A stretch of DNA of 64,000 bases from Brenneria izadpanahii (GCF_017569925.1 NZ_CP050854.1:1550001-1614000), one strand, 5' to 3'. Positions 38,095 through 49,276 are shown, numbered from the stretch's first letter. Numbers and translations are program-made. The notes: generated from the sequence alone by a model not told the origin.

Positions 38095-38112
38095 AGCTTA
38101 CAACTGTACGCT
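38095..38112 (+). promoter_or_regulatory. FabR operator upstream of fabB
   Basis: AGCTTACAACTGTACGCT matches the FabR palindrome AGCGTACA-NN-TGTACGCT with one left-arm change. FabR represses unsaturated fatty acid synthesis genes when unsaturated acyl chains are plentiful. Confidence 0.75.
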
Positions 38113-38159
38113 AAAGTGCGATGCGAAATCCCAAACTTTATAAGTGGAAGAGGTATTGA

Positions 38160-39374
38160 ATGAAACGTGCAGTGATTACTGGTCTGGGGATCGTATCAAG
38201 CATAGGTAATAACCAGCAGGAAGTTCTGGCGTCTTTGCGGGAAGGCCGCTCGGGTATTACTTTCTCTCAGGAGCTGAAAGATTCCGGCATGCGTAGTCAC
38301 GTCTGGGGTAACGTTAAACTGGACACCACAGGCCTCATCGATCGCAAAGTTGTGCGCTTTATGAGTGATGCATCGATTTATGCTTATTTGTCTATGGAAC
38401 AGGCGATTAAAGATTCTGGTCTGAGCGACGATCAGGTTTCCAACGATCGCACTGGTCTGATCGTTGGTTCCGGCGGCGGTTCTCCGCGTAATCAGGTTGC
38501 CGGTACTGACGGCATGCGGGCGAAAGGTCTGCGTGGCGTTGGTCCTTACATGGTCACTAAATCCATGGCCTCCGGCGTTTCCGCCTGCCTGGCGACGCCA
38601 TTCAAAATCCGTGGCGTTAACTACTCTATCAGTTCGGCCTGCGCGACTTCCGCGCACTGTATCGGCAATGCGGTAGAGATGATCCAACTGGGCAAGCAGG
38701 ACGTGGTATTCGCCGGCGGCGGCGAAGAGCTGTGCTGGGAAATGGCCTGCGAGTTTGACGCCATGGGCGCGCTGTCCACCAAATATAACGACACGCCGGA
38801 AAAAGCCTCCCGTACTTATGACGCGGATCGCGATGGTTTCGTCATCGCCGGCGGCGGCGGCATCGTGGTGGTTGAAGAACTGGAGCACGCGCTGGCGCGC
38901 GGCGCGCATATCTATGGCGAAGTTATCGGCTATGGCGCGACCTCCGATGGCGCGGATATGGTCGCTCCGTCAGGAGAAGGCGCAATGCGTTGTATGAAGA
39001 TGGCGTTGCAGGGCGTGGATGCGCCGATCGACTACATCAACACGCACGGCACCTCTACGCCGGTCGGCGATGTGAAGGAACTGGGCGCGATCCGTGAAGT
39101 GTTCGGCGAGAATATTCCGGCTATTTCCGCCACGAAGGCGATGACCGGCCACTCGCTGGGAGCGGCAGGCGTTCAGGAAGCGATTTATACGCTGCTGATG
39201 CTGGAGCACGGCTTTATCGCGCCGAGCATTAACGTTGAAACGCTGGACGAGCAGGCCGTCGGCATGAACATTATCACCAAGCCGACAGAACGTAAGCTGA
39301 CGACGGTGATGTCGAACGGTTTTGGTTTCGGCGGCACTAACGCCACGCTGGTCATGAGCAAGTTTGATAAGTAA
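38160..39374 (+). CDS. fabB: FabB 3-oxoacyl-ACP synthase I
   Basis: 404 residues. Condensing enzyme extending acyl chains, essential for unsaturated fatty acid synthesis. Catalytic triad visible: Cys in [12 protein letters not shown], His in [12 protein letters not shown] and His in [11 protein letters not shown]-terminal [13 protein letters not shown]-terminus [15 protein letters not shown] as in E. coli. Upstream FadR and FabR sites indicate dual control by acyl-CoA and unsaturated fatty acid status. Confidence 0.97.
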   Translation: MKRAVITGLGIVSSIGNNQQEVLASLREGRSGITFSQELKDSGMRSHVWGNVKLDTTGLIDRKVVRFMSDASIYAYLSMEQAIKDSGLSDDQVSNDRTGLIVGSGGGSPRNQVAGTDGMRAKGLRGVGPYMVTKSMASGVSACLATPFKIRGVNYSISSACATSAHCIGNAVEMIQLGKQDVVFAGGGEELCWEMACEFDAMGALSTKYNDTPEKASRTYDADRDGFVIAGGGGIVVVEELEHALARGAHIYGEVIGYGATSDGADMVAPSGEGAMRCMKMALQGVDAPIDYINTHGTSTPVGDVKELGAIREVFGENIPAISATKAMTGHSLGAAGVQEAIYTLLMLEHGFIAPSINVETLDEQAVGMNIITKPTERKLTTVMSNGFGFGGTNATLVMSKFDK

Positions 39375-39417
39375 TAACGCATAGCCTGTCATCGCTCGCT
39401 TTGCATGAGCGAGCCTC

Positions 39418-39453
39418 ACGCCCCGTGAACATAAGGTTGACGGGGCGTTTTAC
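39418..39453 (+). terminator. Terminator after fabB
   Basis: ACGCCCCGT / ACGGGGCGT, 9-bp stem with a 13-base loop, then TTTACTTT. A second hairpin, GCTCGC-N7-GCGAGC, lies just before it. Confidence 0.85.
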
Positions 39454-39495
39454 TTTCAGCCGGCGGAAATCTTGACAGGCCGCCGGCTTCCTTGT

Positions 39496-39639
39496 TTACT
39501 TAGCAGGTTCCACAGCGGCCGGTTCTGGCGCTGCGTAAGCGTTCACGTGATCCAACGCGCCCACTGTCTGCGGTTTCCCCGCGGATGGAGAGGGTGTCTG
39601 CGCCTGTGAACGGCTCCCGCCCTCTCTAATCTCAATCTG
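39496..39639 (-). pseudogene. Possible gene remnant between fabB and yfcJ
   Basis: Minus-strand frame of 47 codons bounded by stops, without ATG. Its composition is protein-like, ending in an Ala/Pro/Glu-rich tail (AAPEPAAVEPAK). It looks like the C-terminal end of a secreted or membrane-linked protein whose beginning is lost, since the yfcJ start occupies the upstream side. An internal GTG start for about 22 residues cannot be excluded. No family recognised. Confidence 0.25.
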
Positions 39640-39659
39640 CTATGGATTTGGAGTAAGAG

Positions 39660-40859
39660 ATGTCCTTCAGTTTTTCCCGAGCAAATCATGACCGGCCGGC
39701 GCGCTCCTTGCTGATACTGACCTGCGCCGTTTTCCTTTCCTACCTGACCGCCGGGATGGCATTGCCGGTGATCCCGATCTATGTGCACAACGAATTGGGG
39801 CTAAATAACACCATGGTGGGCATCGCCGTCGGCGTGCAGTTTTTAGCCACCGTTCTGACGCGAGGGTATGCCGGGCGTTTAGCCGATCAACGGGGGGCGA
39901 AACGTTCGGCGCTCCAGGGAATATGCGCTTTTTCCCTGGCGGGCGTGACCTATCTGCTGGCGGCGTTTGTGCCGTTGCCGGTTATGGGCAAATTCGCGTT
40001 GCTGGTGGTCGGACGTTTGATCCTCGGTTTCGGCGAAAGCCAAATGCTGACGGGGACTCTCAGTTGGGGAATAGGGCTGGTCGGGCAACAGCGCTCTGGT
40101 AAGGTTATGTCGTGGAACGGCATGGCGATTTACGGCGCGCTGGCCGCGGGAGCGCCGCTGGGCCTGTGGCTGCATCAGTCATGGGGATTTATGGCGCTGG
40201 GCGTCGCTTCATTGCTGCTGCCGCTGGTTTCCCTGCTGCTTGACTGCCGTATCCGTGCGATTCAGCCTTGCGGCGGCGTTCGTCCTTCCCTATGGAAAGT
40301 GGTGGGATTTATATGGCAACCCGGCACGGCGCTGGCTTTGCAAGGGGTCGGGTTTGCCGTTATCGGCACTTTCGTTTCCCTCTATTTTACCGTACAGCAG
40401 TGGGGGAATGCCGGGTTTGCGCTAACGGCCTTCGGCGTCGCCTTTGTGCTGATGCGCGTGCTATTCGGCCATCTGCCGGACAGAATCGGCGGCGGAAAGG
40501 TCGCCATTATCTCTCTGATGATTGAAGCCGCCGGCCTTGTGCTGCTGTGGCTGGCGCCGTCCGCGACGCTGGCGCTGACCGGCGCGGCATTGACCGGTTT
40601 TGGCTGTTCGCTGATTTTCCCCGCCCTGGGGGTCGAAGTGGTGAAACGGGTGCCTGAGTCGGTACGCGGCACGGCGCTGGGAGGATACTCCGCCTTTCAG
40701 GATATTTCGTACGCTTTTACCGGCCCGCTAACCGGCGTTTTAGCCACCACGCAGGGATATGCTTCCGTGTTTGTGGCCGGTGCGGTTTGCGCCGTGCTGG
40801 GCATCGCGATAACGCTGAATTTCTCCGTTAACCAGCGGTTAGAAGAGAACCCACAATAG
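39660..40859 (+). CDS. yfcJ: YfcJ, major facilitator superfamily transporter
   Basis: 399 residues with about 12 membrane helices. MFS features: helix 2-3 loop [15 protein letters not shown], and in the second half [16 protein letters not shown]. It belongs to the YfcJ/YhhS group (UPF0226) of probable drug or metabolite exporters; substrate unknown. Shine-Dalgarno GGAG. Position after fabB is conserved. Its 3' end overlaps the convergent flk gene by 21 bases. Confidence 0.9.
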   Translation: MSFSFSRANHDRPARSLLILTCAVFLSYLTAGMALPVIPIYVHNELGLNNTMVGIAVGVQFLATVLTRGYAGRLADQRGAKRSALQGICAFSLAGVTYLLAAFVPLPVMGKFALLVVGRLILGFGESQMLTGTLSWGIGLVGQQRSGKVMSWNGMAIYGALAAGAPLGLWLHQSWGFMALGVASLLLPLVSLLLDCRIRAIQPCGGVRPSLWKVVGFIWQPGTALALQGVGFAVIGTFVSLYFTVQQWGNAGFALTAFGVAFVLMRVLFGHLPDRIGGGKVAIISLMIEAAGLVLLWLAPSATLALTGAALTGFGCSLIFPALGVEVVKRVPESVRGTALGGYSAFQDISYAFTGPLTGVLATTQGYASVFVAGAVCAVLGIAITLNFSVNQRLEENPQ

Positions 40860-42011
40860 AAATATCGCTACGCAGACGCCGACGATCACCGTAAACATAG
40901 GTTTTTGGAATAGGGATTGCCAGTTCGGCGGTATCGCGGCAATAAGCGGGTTTAGCAGCGGCTGCGGCGCTGTCCAGCCGCTCTCCTGCGATCGCTGTAT
41001 GCGCTGGCTGAACAGAAATGTCAGCGCTTCACTGAGCTGCATGGGCGTCATCGGTAGCGGCGCGCCGGCGTTAAAACGGTTTTGCATATAGTCCAGCATC
41101 ATTTGCTGTTCCTGCGCATCAAGGGGACGCGGCAAAACAGTCTGCAATAGCGAGAGGTTCGCTAGCGCGCTGTTAGACGCCGCTGCGGGGGTATTGGCGG
41201 CGTTCGGCGCGTTTGCCGCGGGCGAACCCGGCGCGGCGTCGTTGGCGGCAAATGCCGTCGGCGCAGCCTGTCGTGAAGCCGTCGCTTGCGTTTGATGCAG
41301 CGATGCCTGCGCCTGTAGAAACTGCGTCAGCAATTGCAGGTTTTTCGCCGGTATGGCATCGCCTGAATTTAGATTTTGCATCGTCATCAGCGCAGCCCAG
41401 ATTTTTGCCGGTTGTTCCCCGGTCTGCGAGGCCAGCCGAACGACCAGTTGATTCAGGCTGTTCTGTTCGGCGGGCAGCAGGGGACGATCGAGAGGATTTG
41501 ACGGCGAGGGCTGTTGCATGGCCGTCGTGCCGGCCGCCGGTTGAGGCGTCAGCCCGTTTTGTAAAAACGCAACGACCTGCTGTAGCTGCGTTTTGTTCAG
41601 CGAGCTCAAAACGGTATGACCGAACTGCTGGCGGATGAAATCGCTTACCGCCTGACGGTTGTTCCCTTCAGGCAGCATCTCCGTTAAACGCTGTAGCAAC
41701 TGCTGACGGCCGGCATTATCCTGACGTTGTACTTCGGTTAATCGTGTTTGCAGCAGTTGTTCCGCAGGCTGATAGTGGCGCGACATCAGTTCGGCGTTTT
41801 CCGTCAATCCCAGCCCCTGTTTTACTCCGTTCCAGATCTCCGCCGTTTTTAACGTGCTGAGCGACGCAATTTTAACGATCAGATTCTCAAGCGTAGTCCG
41901 TTGCGCCGGCGTTAGCGGTTGATCGCCGCCGCCGGCGTTTATCGCCGGCGAAGTCGGGCCGGTAGCGCGCTCGCCCGGCAGTGGGGCGCCTGGGCCGCTT
42001 ACAGGTTGCAT
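40839..42011 (-). CDS. flk: Flk flagellar biosynthesis regulator
   Basis: 390 residues, tail-anchored. N-terminus [14 protein letters not shown]; conserved blocks [15 protein letters not shown] and [16 protein letters not shown], then an Ala/Asn/Pro-rich linker (residues about 250-290) longer than in E. coli (331 residues), [15 protein letters not shown] and a single C-terminal membrane helix. Flk blocks premature export of FlgM/hook-stage substrates until rings are complete. The start at 42011 has GAGGAT; a GTG at 42026 is less likely. Confidence 0.9.
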   Translation of the reverse strand: MQPVSGPGAPLPGERATGPTSPAINAGGGDQPLTPAQRTTLENLIVKIASLSTLKTAEIWNGVKQGLGLTENAELMSRHYQPAEQLLQTRLTEVQRQDNAGRQQLLQRLTEMLPEGNNRQAVSDFIRQQFGHTVLSSLNKTQLQQVVAFLQNGLTPQPAAGTTAMQQPSPSNPLDRPLLPAEQNSLNQLVVRLASQTGEQPAKIWAALMTMQNLNSGDAIPAKNLQLLTQFLQAQASLHQTQATASRQAAPTAFAANDAAPGSPAANAPNAANTPAAASNSALANLSLLQTVLPRPLDAQEQQMMLDYMQNRFNAGAPLPMTPMQLSEALTFLFSQRIQRSQESGWTAPQPLLNPLIAAIPPNWQSLFQKPMFTVIVGVCVAIFLLWVLF

Positions 42012-42182
42012 CGCGATTATCCTCACTGCTGGCTGCTGATGGCTGGAATCATAGCAAGCTCTATGACCAACAGATAGTCTCGATACCGCGCTCCGCTAAC
42101 CAATAGCGTTTGGGCTTCATCCCCATTCAGTGGCAAAATAACCCCCTCTTTTGAGCAGGGTAACAGGTTATCGGGGAAGACA

Positions 42183-43319
42183 ATGAAGATTCTGGTTGAT
42201 GAAAACATGCCGTATGCACGCGATCTATTTAGCCGACTGGGCGATGTTCAAACCGTGCCGGGGCGTCCGTTGCCGCGTGAAGCGCTGAATGGCGCGGCCG
42301 CATTGATGGTTCGTTCAGTAACGAAAGTCAATGCCGAACTATTGACCGGAACCTCCGTTAAGTTCGTCGGCAGCGCCACCGCGGGCACCGATCATGTCGA
42401 CCAGAACTGGCTTGACGCCCACGGCATCGGTTTTTCGGCGGCGCCGGGTTGCAATGCGATCGCCGTTGTCGAATATGTCTTTTCTTCTCTGCTGATGCTT
42501 GCCGAGCGGGATGGATTCCAACTGCGCGATAAAACCGTCGGCATCGTCGGCGTCGGTAACGTGGGCGGACGGCTGAACGAACGTCTGAAAGCCTGGGGGG
42601 TAAAAACGTTGCTATGCGATCCGCCCAGAGCGGAACGGGGAGACGATGAAGATTTTCTGCCGTTCGAAACGCTGGTGCGGGACGCCGATATTCTGACGCT
42701 GCATACGCCGCTATATCTTGACGGCCCCTATAAGACGCGCCATCTGGTGGATGCGGCGGTGCTGGAGGCGTTTGCCGACGGCCGTATCCTGATTAACGCC
42801 TGCCGCGGTCCGGTGGTGGATAACGCCGCTTTGCTTAATGTGTTGAATCAGGGGAAAAAATTTAGCGTTGTTCTTGATGTCTGGGAGCCTGAGCCGGCGT
42901 TATCCACGGATTTGCTGGCGTTGGTCGATATCGGTACGTCGCATATCGCCGGGTATACGCTGGAAGGCAAGGCCCGAGGCACCACGCAGGTTTTTGAAGC
43001 CTGGAGCCGATTTATCGGCAACCCGCAGCAGGTGGCTTTGCCTTCCCTGTTGCCGCAACCGGAAGTCGCCGAAGTGGTACTGACGTCGCAGTTGGATGAA
43101 GCGTTGTTAAAGCGTCTGGCGCATCTGGTGTATGATGTGCGCCGGGACGATGCCCTGCTGCGTCATGCGGTGCATCAGGAGGGCGGATTCGATCGCCTGC
43201 GTAAAAATTATCAGGAACGACGCGAGTGGTCGTCACTTCATGTTGTCTGCGCCGACAGTGACAGCGCGGACTGTCTGAACAAGCTGGGATTCAACGCTAC
43301 AGTGGCGGTTAATCGTTAA
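42183..43319 (+). CDS. pdxB: PdxB erythronate-4-phosphate dehydrogenase
   Basis: 378 residues. Second step of DXP-dependent pyridoxal phosphate synthesis. D-isomer dehydrogenase fold: [25 protein letters not shown] motif [24 protein letters not shown] with catalytic arginine region and [16 protein letters not shown] with the catalytic His region. The C-terminal dimerisation domain is typical. First gene of the pdxB-usg-truA-dedA cluster. Confidence 0.96.
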   Translation: MKILVDENMPYARDLFSRLGDVQTVPGRPLPREALNGAAALMVRSVTKVNAELLTGTSVKFVGSATAGTDHVDQNWLDAHGIGFSAAPGCNAIAVVEYVFSSLLMLAERDGFQLRDKTVGIVGVGNVGGRLNERLKAWGVKTLLCDPPRAERGDDEDFLPFETLVRDADILTLHTPLYLDGPYKTRHLVDAAVLEAFADGRILINACRGPVVDNAALLNVLNQGKKFSVVLDVWEPEPALSTDLLALVDIGTSHIAGYTLEGKARGTTQVFEAWSRFIGNPQQVALPSLLPQPEVAEVVLTSQLDEALLKRLAHLVYDVRRDDALLRHAVHQEGGFDRLRKNYQERREWSSLHVVCADSDSADCLNKLGFNATVAVNR

Positions 43320-43416
43320 TCACATTTTTATTGAAACCTGTTAATGACCACTCAATTCACGGGCGATGGGTCATCGCCCATGGATGTTTCATTCATAAAT
43401 TTGGGGAGAAAACCAA

Positions 43417-44427
43417 ATGTCTGACGGCTGGAATATTGCCCTGCTGGGCGCAACGGGGGCGGTGGGCTCGGCGTTGCTGGAGTTATTGCAGGAGCGTGAA
43501 TTTCCGGTGGGTGAACTGTATCCGCTGGCCAGTGAACGTAGCGTGGGTGAAACCATCCGTTTTAACGGCAGATCCTGCCCGGTGGAAGATGCTGCGGATT
43601 TTGACTGGGCGCAGGCTCAACTGGCGTTTTTCGTCGCCGGACAGGAGGCCAGCGAACGTTATGCCGAAGAGGCGGGCAATGCCGGCTGTCTGGTTATCGA
43701 CAGCAGCGGCCTGTTCGCTCTGGAGCCGGATGTTCCGCTGGTGGTGCCGGGAGTGAACGCTTACGCGTTGGCGGATTACCGTAACCGCAATATCGTCGCG
43801 GTGGCGGATAGCCTGACCAGTCAACTGCTTAAGGCCATTAAGCCGTTGACGGATGCGGCGGGCTTATCCCGACTGCATGTAACGAATATGCTGTCGGTTT
43901 CCGCACGCGGCAAGGCGGCGGTGGATGATTTGGCCGGACAGAGCGCGCGTTTGTTGAACGGCGTTCCGCCTGAGGCGGGCTTTTTCCCGAAACAGTTGGC
44001 ATTCAATCTGTTGCCGCTGTTGCCGGATAATGAAGGCAGCGTGCGGGAAGAGCGCATACTGGTGGATCAGGTGCGGAAAGTATTACAGGATGACGGGCTG
44101 CCGGTTTCCGTTACCTGTATCCAGTCGCCGGTTTTCTACGGCCATGCGCAGGTGGTTCACTTTGAATCGCTGCGTCCGATGTCTGCGGAGGAAGCCCGTG
44201 ATGAGCTGTTGCAGACCGATGACGTGCAGGTCAGCGATGAGCAGGATTATCCCACCCAGGTTGAAGATGCCTCCGGCAATGTGCAATTAAGCATCGGCTG
44301 TTTGCGTAATGATTACGGTATTCCTGAGCTGTTGCAGTTCTGGTCGGTGGCGGATAATGTCCGGTTCGGCGGCGCGCTGATGGCGGTGGAAACGGCGGAG
44401 CGTCTGGTGCAGGAGTATTTGGGGTAA
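43417..44427 (+). CDS. usg: Usg-1, aspartate-semialdehyde dehydrogenase-like protein
   Basis: 336 residues. N-terminal dinucleotide fold [19 protein letters not shown] and the Asd dimerisation domain. At the place of the catalytic cysteine (N-C-T/S in true Asd) the sequence reads [10 protein letters not shown], so the nucleophile is missing and Asd activity is not expected. Usg proteins are conserved next to truA, function unknown. Its stop overlaps the truA start by one base (TAATG). Confidence 0.92.
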   Translation: MSDGWNIALLGATGAVGSALLELLQEREFPVGELYPLASERSVGETIRFNGRSCPVEDAADFDWAQAQLAFFVAGQEASERYAEEAGNAGCLVIDSSGLFALEPDVPLVVPGVNAYALADYRNRNIVAVADSLTSQLLKAIKPLTDAAGLSRLHVTNMLSVSARGKAAVDDLAGQSARLLNGVPPEAGFFPKQLAFNLLPLLPDNEGSVREERILVDQVRKVLQDDGLPVSVTCIQSPVFYGHAQVVHFESLRPMSAEEARDELLQTDDVQVSDEQDYPTQVEDASGNVQLSIGCLRNDYGIPELLQFWSVADNVRFGGALMAVETAERLVQEYLG

Positions 44428-45248
44428 TGTCGGAATTGATTCAGGCGGAGGAAACGGCCTCGCTGAAAATTGCGTTGGGGATTGAGTATGACGGCAGCCG
44501 CTATTATGGCTGGCAGCGTCAGGCCGAGGTCGGCAGCGTTCAGGAATGTCTTGAGAAGGCGTTAAGCAAGGTCGCCAATGAGCCGATTGGCGTGTTTTGC
44601 GCCGGTCGAACCGATGCCGGCGTACATGCGACCGGGCAGGTCGTACACTTCACCACGCGGGCTGCGCGTCAGGATGCGGCCTGGACGATGGGCGTCAACG
44701 CCAATCTTCCGGGCGATATCGCGGTGCGCTGGGTAAAAACGGTCGATGATGACTTTCACGCCCGTTTCAGCGCCACGGCGCGCCGTTATCGTTACGTCAT
44801 CTATAATCATCGCTATCGCCCCGCGGTGCTGGCGCGGGGCGTCACGCATTTTTACCATCCGCTGGATGCGGAGCGGATGGAGCGCGCCGGCCAATGTCTG
44901 CTGGGAGAGAACGATTTCACCTCGTTTCGCGCCGTACAATGTCAGTCCCGCAGCCCCTGGCGTAATGTAAATCATTTAAAGGTTACGCGTCATGGCGCTT
45001 ATATCGTGGTAGATATCAAGGCCAATGCATTCGTGCACCACATGGTTCGCAACATCGTCGGCAGCCTGATGGAAGTGGGATGCGGTAATCGGCCGGAAGC
45101 GTGGATCGCGGAGCTGTTGGCGGCAAAAGATCGAACGTTGGCGGCCGCGACGGCCAGGGCGGAAGGGCTGTATCTGGTCGCGGTGGATTATCCGGCGCGT
45201 TTCGCGCTGCCTCAGCCGGCGATGGGGCCTTTATTTTTAAATGATTAG
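44427..45248 (+). CDS. truA: TruA tRNA pseudouridine(38-40) synthase
   Basis: 273 residues. Catalytic aspartate in [18 protein letters not shown]; other conserved blocks: [32 protein letters not shown] and [19 protein letters not shown]. Isomerises uridines 38-40 in the anticodon stem. Translation is coupled to usg by start/stop overlap. Confidence 0.97.
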   Translation: MSELIQAEETASLKIALGIEYDGSRYYGWQRQAEVGSVQECLEKALSKVANEPIGVFCAGRTDAGVHATGQVVHFTTRAARQDAAWTMGVNANLPGDIAVRWVKTVDDDFHARFSATARRYRYVIYNHRYRPAVLARGVTHFYHPLDAERMERAGQCLLGENDFTSFRAVQCQSRSPWRNVNHLKVTRHGAYIVVDIKANAFVHHMVRNIVGSLMEVGCGNRPEAWIAELLAAKDRTLAAATARAEGLYLVAVDYPARFALPQPAMGPLFLND

Positions 45249-45323
45249 CTTTTAAACGCCGAGTTTCCGGCCGACTGAACGGGGGCCGGAGACCGAGAAG
45301 CGACATCAAGAGAGATGTTTTTA

Positions 45324-45986
45324 ATGGAATTTATACATTTTATTATTGATTTTATCCTCCATATCGACGTTCATCTGGCGGAACTGGTGGCGCAATATGG
45401 TGTCTGGATTTATGCCATTTTGTTTTTGATTTTGTTCTGTGAAACCGGGCTGGTGGTGACGCCGTTTTTACCGGGAGACTCGTTACTGTTTGTCGCCGGC
45501 GCTTTGGCCGCGTTGCCGTCTAACGAACTGGACGTTCACCTGATGGTTGTCCTTATGGCCGTGGCGGCGATTCTGGGCGACGCGGTGAACTACACCATCG
45601 GCCGCCTGTTCGGGGAAAAACTGTTCAGCAATCCGGATTCAAAGATTTTTCGACGCAGCTATCTGGATAAAACGCATCAGTTTTATGCCCGTCATGGTGG
45701 TAAAACAATAATTCTGGCGCGTTTTGTCCCTATTGTGAGAACATTCGCGCCGTTTGTCGCCGGTATGGGACATATGAGCTACCGGCATTTCGCCGCTTAT
45801 AACGTCATCGGCGCTTTGCTGTGGGTACTGTTGTTTACTTACGCGGGTTACCTGTTCGGTGATTTGCCCGTGGTGCAGGAAAACCTGAAATTGCTGATCG
45901 TCGCTATTATCTTCGTCTCAATTCTGCCCGGAGTGATTGAAATCATCAGGCATAAAAGAGCGGCGGCGCGTGGCAATGTAAAGTAA
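45324..45986 (+). CDS. dedA: DedA family membrane protein
   Basis: 220 residues with about five membrane segments. DedA/SNARE-associated signature: [19 protein letters not shown], the [16 protein letters not shown] loop and the [16 protein letters not shown] motif. Family roles include membrane homeostasis and lipid-carrier flipping. The start is at ATG 45324: AGAGAG is well spaced for it but abuts the ATG at 45315, and the N-terminus then matches E. coli DedA. Confidence 0.94.
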   Translation: MEFIHFIIDFILHIDVHLAELVAQYGVWIYAILFLILFCETGLVVTPFLPGDSLLFVAGALAALPSNELDVHLMVVLMAVAAILGDAVNYTIGRLFGEKLFSNPDSKIFRRSYLDKTHQFYARHGGKTIILARFVPIVRTFAPFVAGMGHMSYRHFAAYNVIGALLWVLLFTYAGYLFGDLPVVQENLKLLIVAIIFVSILPGVIEIIRHKRAAARGNVK

Positions 45987-46215
45987 ATGAAATAAACTTT
46001 AACATCCGGTTTTACCAGTTTTTTATCCACAGCGCCGGAACGTTATGGTTTAATGAACGGCATTTATGGTCTGTTCCTGGAACAATCCCTGGCGCCGATG
46101 CCCGGTATCGCTATCAAGGCGCGTCTCAGGCATTTTTTAGTTGGTTGTGTTGTCAGGGGATAGTTAACGTGAACAGCGGACTGGCGTTTGCCAGGTTCAA
46201 GCAGAAAGGTTATCA

Positions 46216-47130
46216 ATGAGCTGGATTGAACGAATTCTTAACAAAAGCAATATCACGCCGACCCGTAAAGCGAATATTCCTGAAGGCGTTTGGACAAAAT
46301 GTGATAGTTGCGGTCAGGTTCTTTATCGCGCGGAGCTGGAACGTAATCTGGAAGTTTGCCCGAAGTGCGATCACCATATGCGTCTCTCCGCGCGCGCTCG
46401 TCTACAATCGTTCCTGGATAAAGAAGGAATGGTGGAGTTAGGCAGCGAGCTGGAGCCGAAAGATATCCTGAAATTCCGGGATTCTAAAAAATATAAAGAC
46501 CGTTTGGTTGCCGCGCAAAAGCAATCTAACGAGAAAGATGCGCTGGTTGTAATGAAAGGCACGCTATACGGTATGCCAATCGTCGCCGCGTCGTTTGAAT
46601 TCGCCTTTATGGGCGGTTCTATGGCATCGGTGGTCGGCGCGCGTTTCGTTCGTGCCGTTGAGCAGGCGATTGAAGACGGCTGTCCGCTGGTGTGTTTCTC
46701 CGCCAGCGGCGGCGCCCGTATGCAGGAAGCGCTGATGTCGTTGATGCAGATGGCGAAAACCAGCGCCGCATTGGCGAAAATGCGTGAGCGCGGTCTGCCC
46801 TATATTTCAGTATTGACTGACCCGACCATGGGCGGCGTGTCCGCCAGTCTGGCGATGCTGGGCGATCTGAACATCGCCGAGCCCAAGGCGCTGATTGGTT
46901 TTGCCGGGCCACGCGTGATTGAGCAAACGGTACGTGAGAAATTGCCGCCGGGCTTCCAGCGCAGCGAGTTCCTGATCGAGAAGGGCGCTATCGACATGAT
47001 CATCCGCCGTCCGGAAATGCGTTATAAACTGGCGAAGATCCTCGCCAAGCTGACTAACTATCCGGAGCCGAGCGATGAAGTGGTGGAACATCATCATGAT
47101 GAAGCCTCCGAATCTCAGGATGAAGCGTAG
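46216..47130 (+). CDS. accD: AccD acetyl-CoA carboxylase carboxyltransferase beta subunit
   Basis: 304 residues. N-terminal zinc ribbon [16 protein letters not shown] ... CPKCDHHMR (four cysteines), then the carboxyltransferase fold: [36 protein letters not shown] and [16 protein letters not shown]. With AccA transfers carboxyl from biotin to acetyl-CoA, giving malonyl-CoA. His/Glu-rich tail. A 229-base untranslated space precedes it. Confidence 0.97.
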   Translation: MSWIERILNKSNITPTRKANIPEGVWTKCDSCGQVLYRAELERNLEVCPKCDHHMRLSARARLQSFLDKEGMVELGSELEPKDILKFRDSKKYKDRLVAAQKQSNEKDALVVMKGTLYGMPIVAASFEFAFMGGSMASVVGARFVRAVEQAIEDGCPLVCFSASGGARMQEALMSLMQMAKTSAALAKMRERGLPYISVLTDPTMGGVSASLAMLGDLNIAEPKALIGFAGPRVIEQTVREKLPPGFQRSEFLIEKGAIDMIIRRPEMRYKLAKILAKLTNYPEPSDEVVEHHHDEASESQDEA

Positions 47131-47220
47131 TTGAACTAATGAACGGGAAGCATGAACGCCGCGCTGAGCAAAATTTATGCTTCCTGTATAAAATGAACCG
47201 TAAGCCAGTGAACGGGACTC

Positions 47221-48489
47221 ATGGATAATCTTCAAATACCCCAAGCCACGTCGCCTTTGGTCACGTGGCTTCATTATCTTGAGCACCTGCACGGCCAGGC
47301 CATTGATTTGGGACTGGAGCGCGTAAGACAGGTTGCTGAGAATCTTCAATTGTTACGGCCCGCCAATGTGGTCTTTACCGTCGCAGGAACCAATGGCAAG
47401 GGCACAACCTGCTGTACGCTGGAGTCCATACTGTTGGCCGCCGGATTGCGGGTAGGCGTGTACAGTTCTCCGCATCTGCTGCGCTATACCGAACGGGTGA
47501 GAATTCAGGGAAAAGAACTGCCTGAAGCGATGCACTGTCAGGCATTTGCGGATATCGAAGCCGGGAGAGGGCGCGTGTCGTTGACCTATTTCGAATTCGG
47601 AACCCTGGCGGCGTTGCAGATGTTTAAACAGGCCGATCTGGATGTCGTTATTCTGGAGGTTGGTTTGGGCGGGCGTCTTGATGCGACCAATATTATCGAT
47701 GCGGATGTCGCCGCGGTAACCAGCATCGCGCTGGATCACACCGACTGGTTGGGCAGCGACAGAGAAAGCATCGGCAGAGAAAAAGCGGGCATATTCCGTC
47801 GGGGCAAACCCGCGGTGGTCGGCGAGCCCGATATGCCGCTATCCATTGCCGAAGTTGCCGGTGAAAAAGGCGCGCTATTATTACGGCGCGGCCGGGACTG
47901 GGATTTTTCCATTCAGCGCGACGGATGGAGCTGGCAGAATAAGCAACGGGAGTTGTCCGGCCTGCCGATGCCGAATGTGCCGTTAGCCAATGCGGCGACC
48001 GCCTTGACCGCGTTGAATTATTCGCCCTTGAATGTGAATGAAGAGGCGATTCGTCAGGGGCTGCGTCTGGCGTCGCTGCCCGGTCGTTTCCAAATCGCCG
48101 GCGAACATCCGCTGTTGATTCTGGATGTCGCCCATAATCCTTACGCCGCCGCTTATCTGGCGAGCCGGCTGGCGGCGTTGCCGAAAACCGGGAAAGTTCG
48201 CGCCGTGGTGGGAATGCTGTCGGATAAAGACATCGGCGGCACGCTGAATCATTTAAAACCTCTGGTTGACGAATGGTACTGCGCACCGCTGGAAGGCCCG
48301 CGCGGGGCGACGGCGCAGCAGTTGGCCGAACATCTGGCGCACTGCCGGCAGTTTCCCGATGTAGCCAGCGCCTGGCGGCAGGCGATGGCCGCGTCGGCAA
48401 AACAGGATATCGTCATTGTCTGTGGATCTTTTCATACGGTAGCGCATGTTATGGAAGCGCTGGATGAGGGAAATGCGTATGGCGAGTAA
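47221..48489 (+). CDS. folC: FolC bifunctional folylpolyglutamate/dihydrofolate synthase
   Basis: 422 residues. Mur-ligase-like ATPase: P-loop VAGTNGKGTTCCTLESIL, YSSPHLLRYTERVRI, FEFGTLAAL, LEVGLGGRLDATNI and, in the C-terminal domain, LDVAHNPYAAAYLA. Adds glutamate to dihydropteroate and folates. The end overlaps dedD by 11 bases. Confidence 0.96.
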   Translation: MDNLQIPQATSPLVTWLHYLEHLHGQAIDLGLERVRQVAENLQLLRPANVVFTVAGTNGKGTTCCTLESILLAAGLRVGVYSSPHLLRYTERVRIQGKELPEAMHCQAFADIEAGRGRVSLTYFEFGTLAALQMFKQADLDVVILEVGLGGRLDATNIIDADVAAVTSIALDHTDWLGSDRESIGREKAGIFRRGKPAVVGEPDMPLSIAEVAGEKGALLLRRGRDWDFSIQRDGWSWQNKQRELSGLPMPNVPLANAATALTALNYSPLNVNEEAIRQGLRLASLPGRFQIAGEHPLLILDVAHNPYAAAYLASRLAALPKTGKVRAVVGMLSDKDIGGTLNHLKPLVDEWYCAPLEGPRGATAQQLAEHLAHCRQFPDVASAWRQAMAASAKQDIVIVCGSFHTVAHVMEALDEGNAYGE

Positions 48490-49192
48490 ATTTCAGAATC
48501 GGCTAGTGGGAACGATCATCCTGGTTGCGCTGGGCGTTATTGTGTTGCCCGGCCTGCTGGATGGTAAGAAAAAACACTATGAAGACGAATTTGCGGCGAT
48601 TCCGCTGGTTCCCGCGCAGGATGAAAGCAACGAAATGGATTCTCTGCCCGCGCTGAATCAATCTTTGCCCAGCCAGCCGCCGGAAGGGGCCGAGGCGGCA
48701 ATGAAAGATAATGCGGCCGAATCTGATACGGAAAATAGCGGGACGGGCGCCAAACCGGAACGCGCGTCTCCCCCAGCCAACGCGCCAGCGGTGGTGACGC
48801 CGCCGCCGGCGGTCGTTGAGCGCCCGGCGCAAAAACCGGTGGAAGCCAAACCGCAGCCGAAACCGGAGGTTAAGCCTAAACCCGAACCTAAGCCGGAAGC
48901 TAAACCAGAGACGAAGCCGGAACCCAAACCGGCGGAACAGGCGCCCGTCGGGCAGGCCTATGTGGTGCAGCTCGGCGCGCTGAAAAACGCGGACAAGGTT
49001 AATGAGATCGTCGCCAAACTTCGTCTTTCCGGCTACCGGGCGTATACCGTGCCTACGACGCCGGTTCAGGGGCAGATTACCCGGATTTATGTCGGGCCGG
49101 ATGCTTCGAGGCAGAAATTGCAGTCCTCGCTGGCGGAGCTGCATCAGCTCAGCGGGTTAAACGGCCAGGTTAGGGCGTATAGCGTGCGTTAA
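48479..49192 (+). CDS. dedD: DedD, SPOR-domain cell-division protein
   Basis: 237 residues. Short cytoplasmic start MASKFQNRLVG, one membrane helix (TIILVALGVIVLPGLL), a Pro/Lys/Glu-rich periplasmic linker with tandem K-P-E/K-P-Q repeats (residues about 115-155), and a C-terminal SPOR domain (YVVQLGALKNADKVNEIV) that binds denuded septal peptidoglycan. The start at 48479 (GAGGG) lies within the folC end; the longer frame is rejected. Confidence 0.93.
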   Translation: MASKFQNRLVGTIILVALGVIVLPGLLDGKKKHYEDEFAAIPLVPAQDESNEMDSLPALNQSLPSQPPEGAEAAMKDNAAESDTENSGTGAKPERASPPANAPAVVTPPPAVVERPAQKPVEAKPQPKPEVKPKPEPKPEAKPETKPEPKPAEQAPVGQAYVVQLGALKNADKVNEIVAKLRLSGYRAYTVPTTPVQGQITRIYVGPDASRQKLQSSLAELHQLSGLNGQVRAYSVR

Positions 49193-49260
49193 GGGATTAA
49201 CGCGGCGATGAGCTGTTTTTTTGTTTGGTTCTCTATTAATAAAATCGGCGGAAATACGCT

Positions 49261-49276
49261 ACGCAAACGTTTTCTT
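49261..49276 (+). promoter_or_regulatory. PurR operator of cvpA-purF
   Basis: ACGCAAACGTTTTCTT matches the PurR consensus (ACGCAAACGTTTTCNT) in full. Located about 75 bases before cvpA, as at the E. coli purF operon. Predicts repression by PurR with hypoxanthine or guanine. Confidence 0.9.

Noticed and set aside
39543..39788. 81-codon minus-strand frame over the yfcJ start
   Set aside because: Arg/His/Gln-rich shadow of yfcJ; conflicts with the yfcJ start that has its own ribosome site.
47693..48400. 235-codon minus-strand frame inside folC
   Set aside because: Antisense shadow with Arg/Pro/Ser-rich composition and no family features.
48503..49144. 213-codon minus-strand frame inside dedD
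   Set aside because: The FRLRFGFRL-type periodicity is only the reverse reading of the dedD Lys/Pro repeats.
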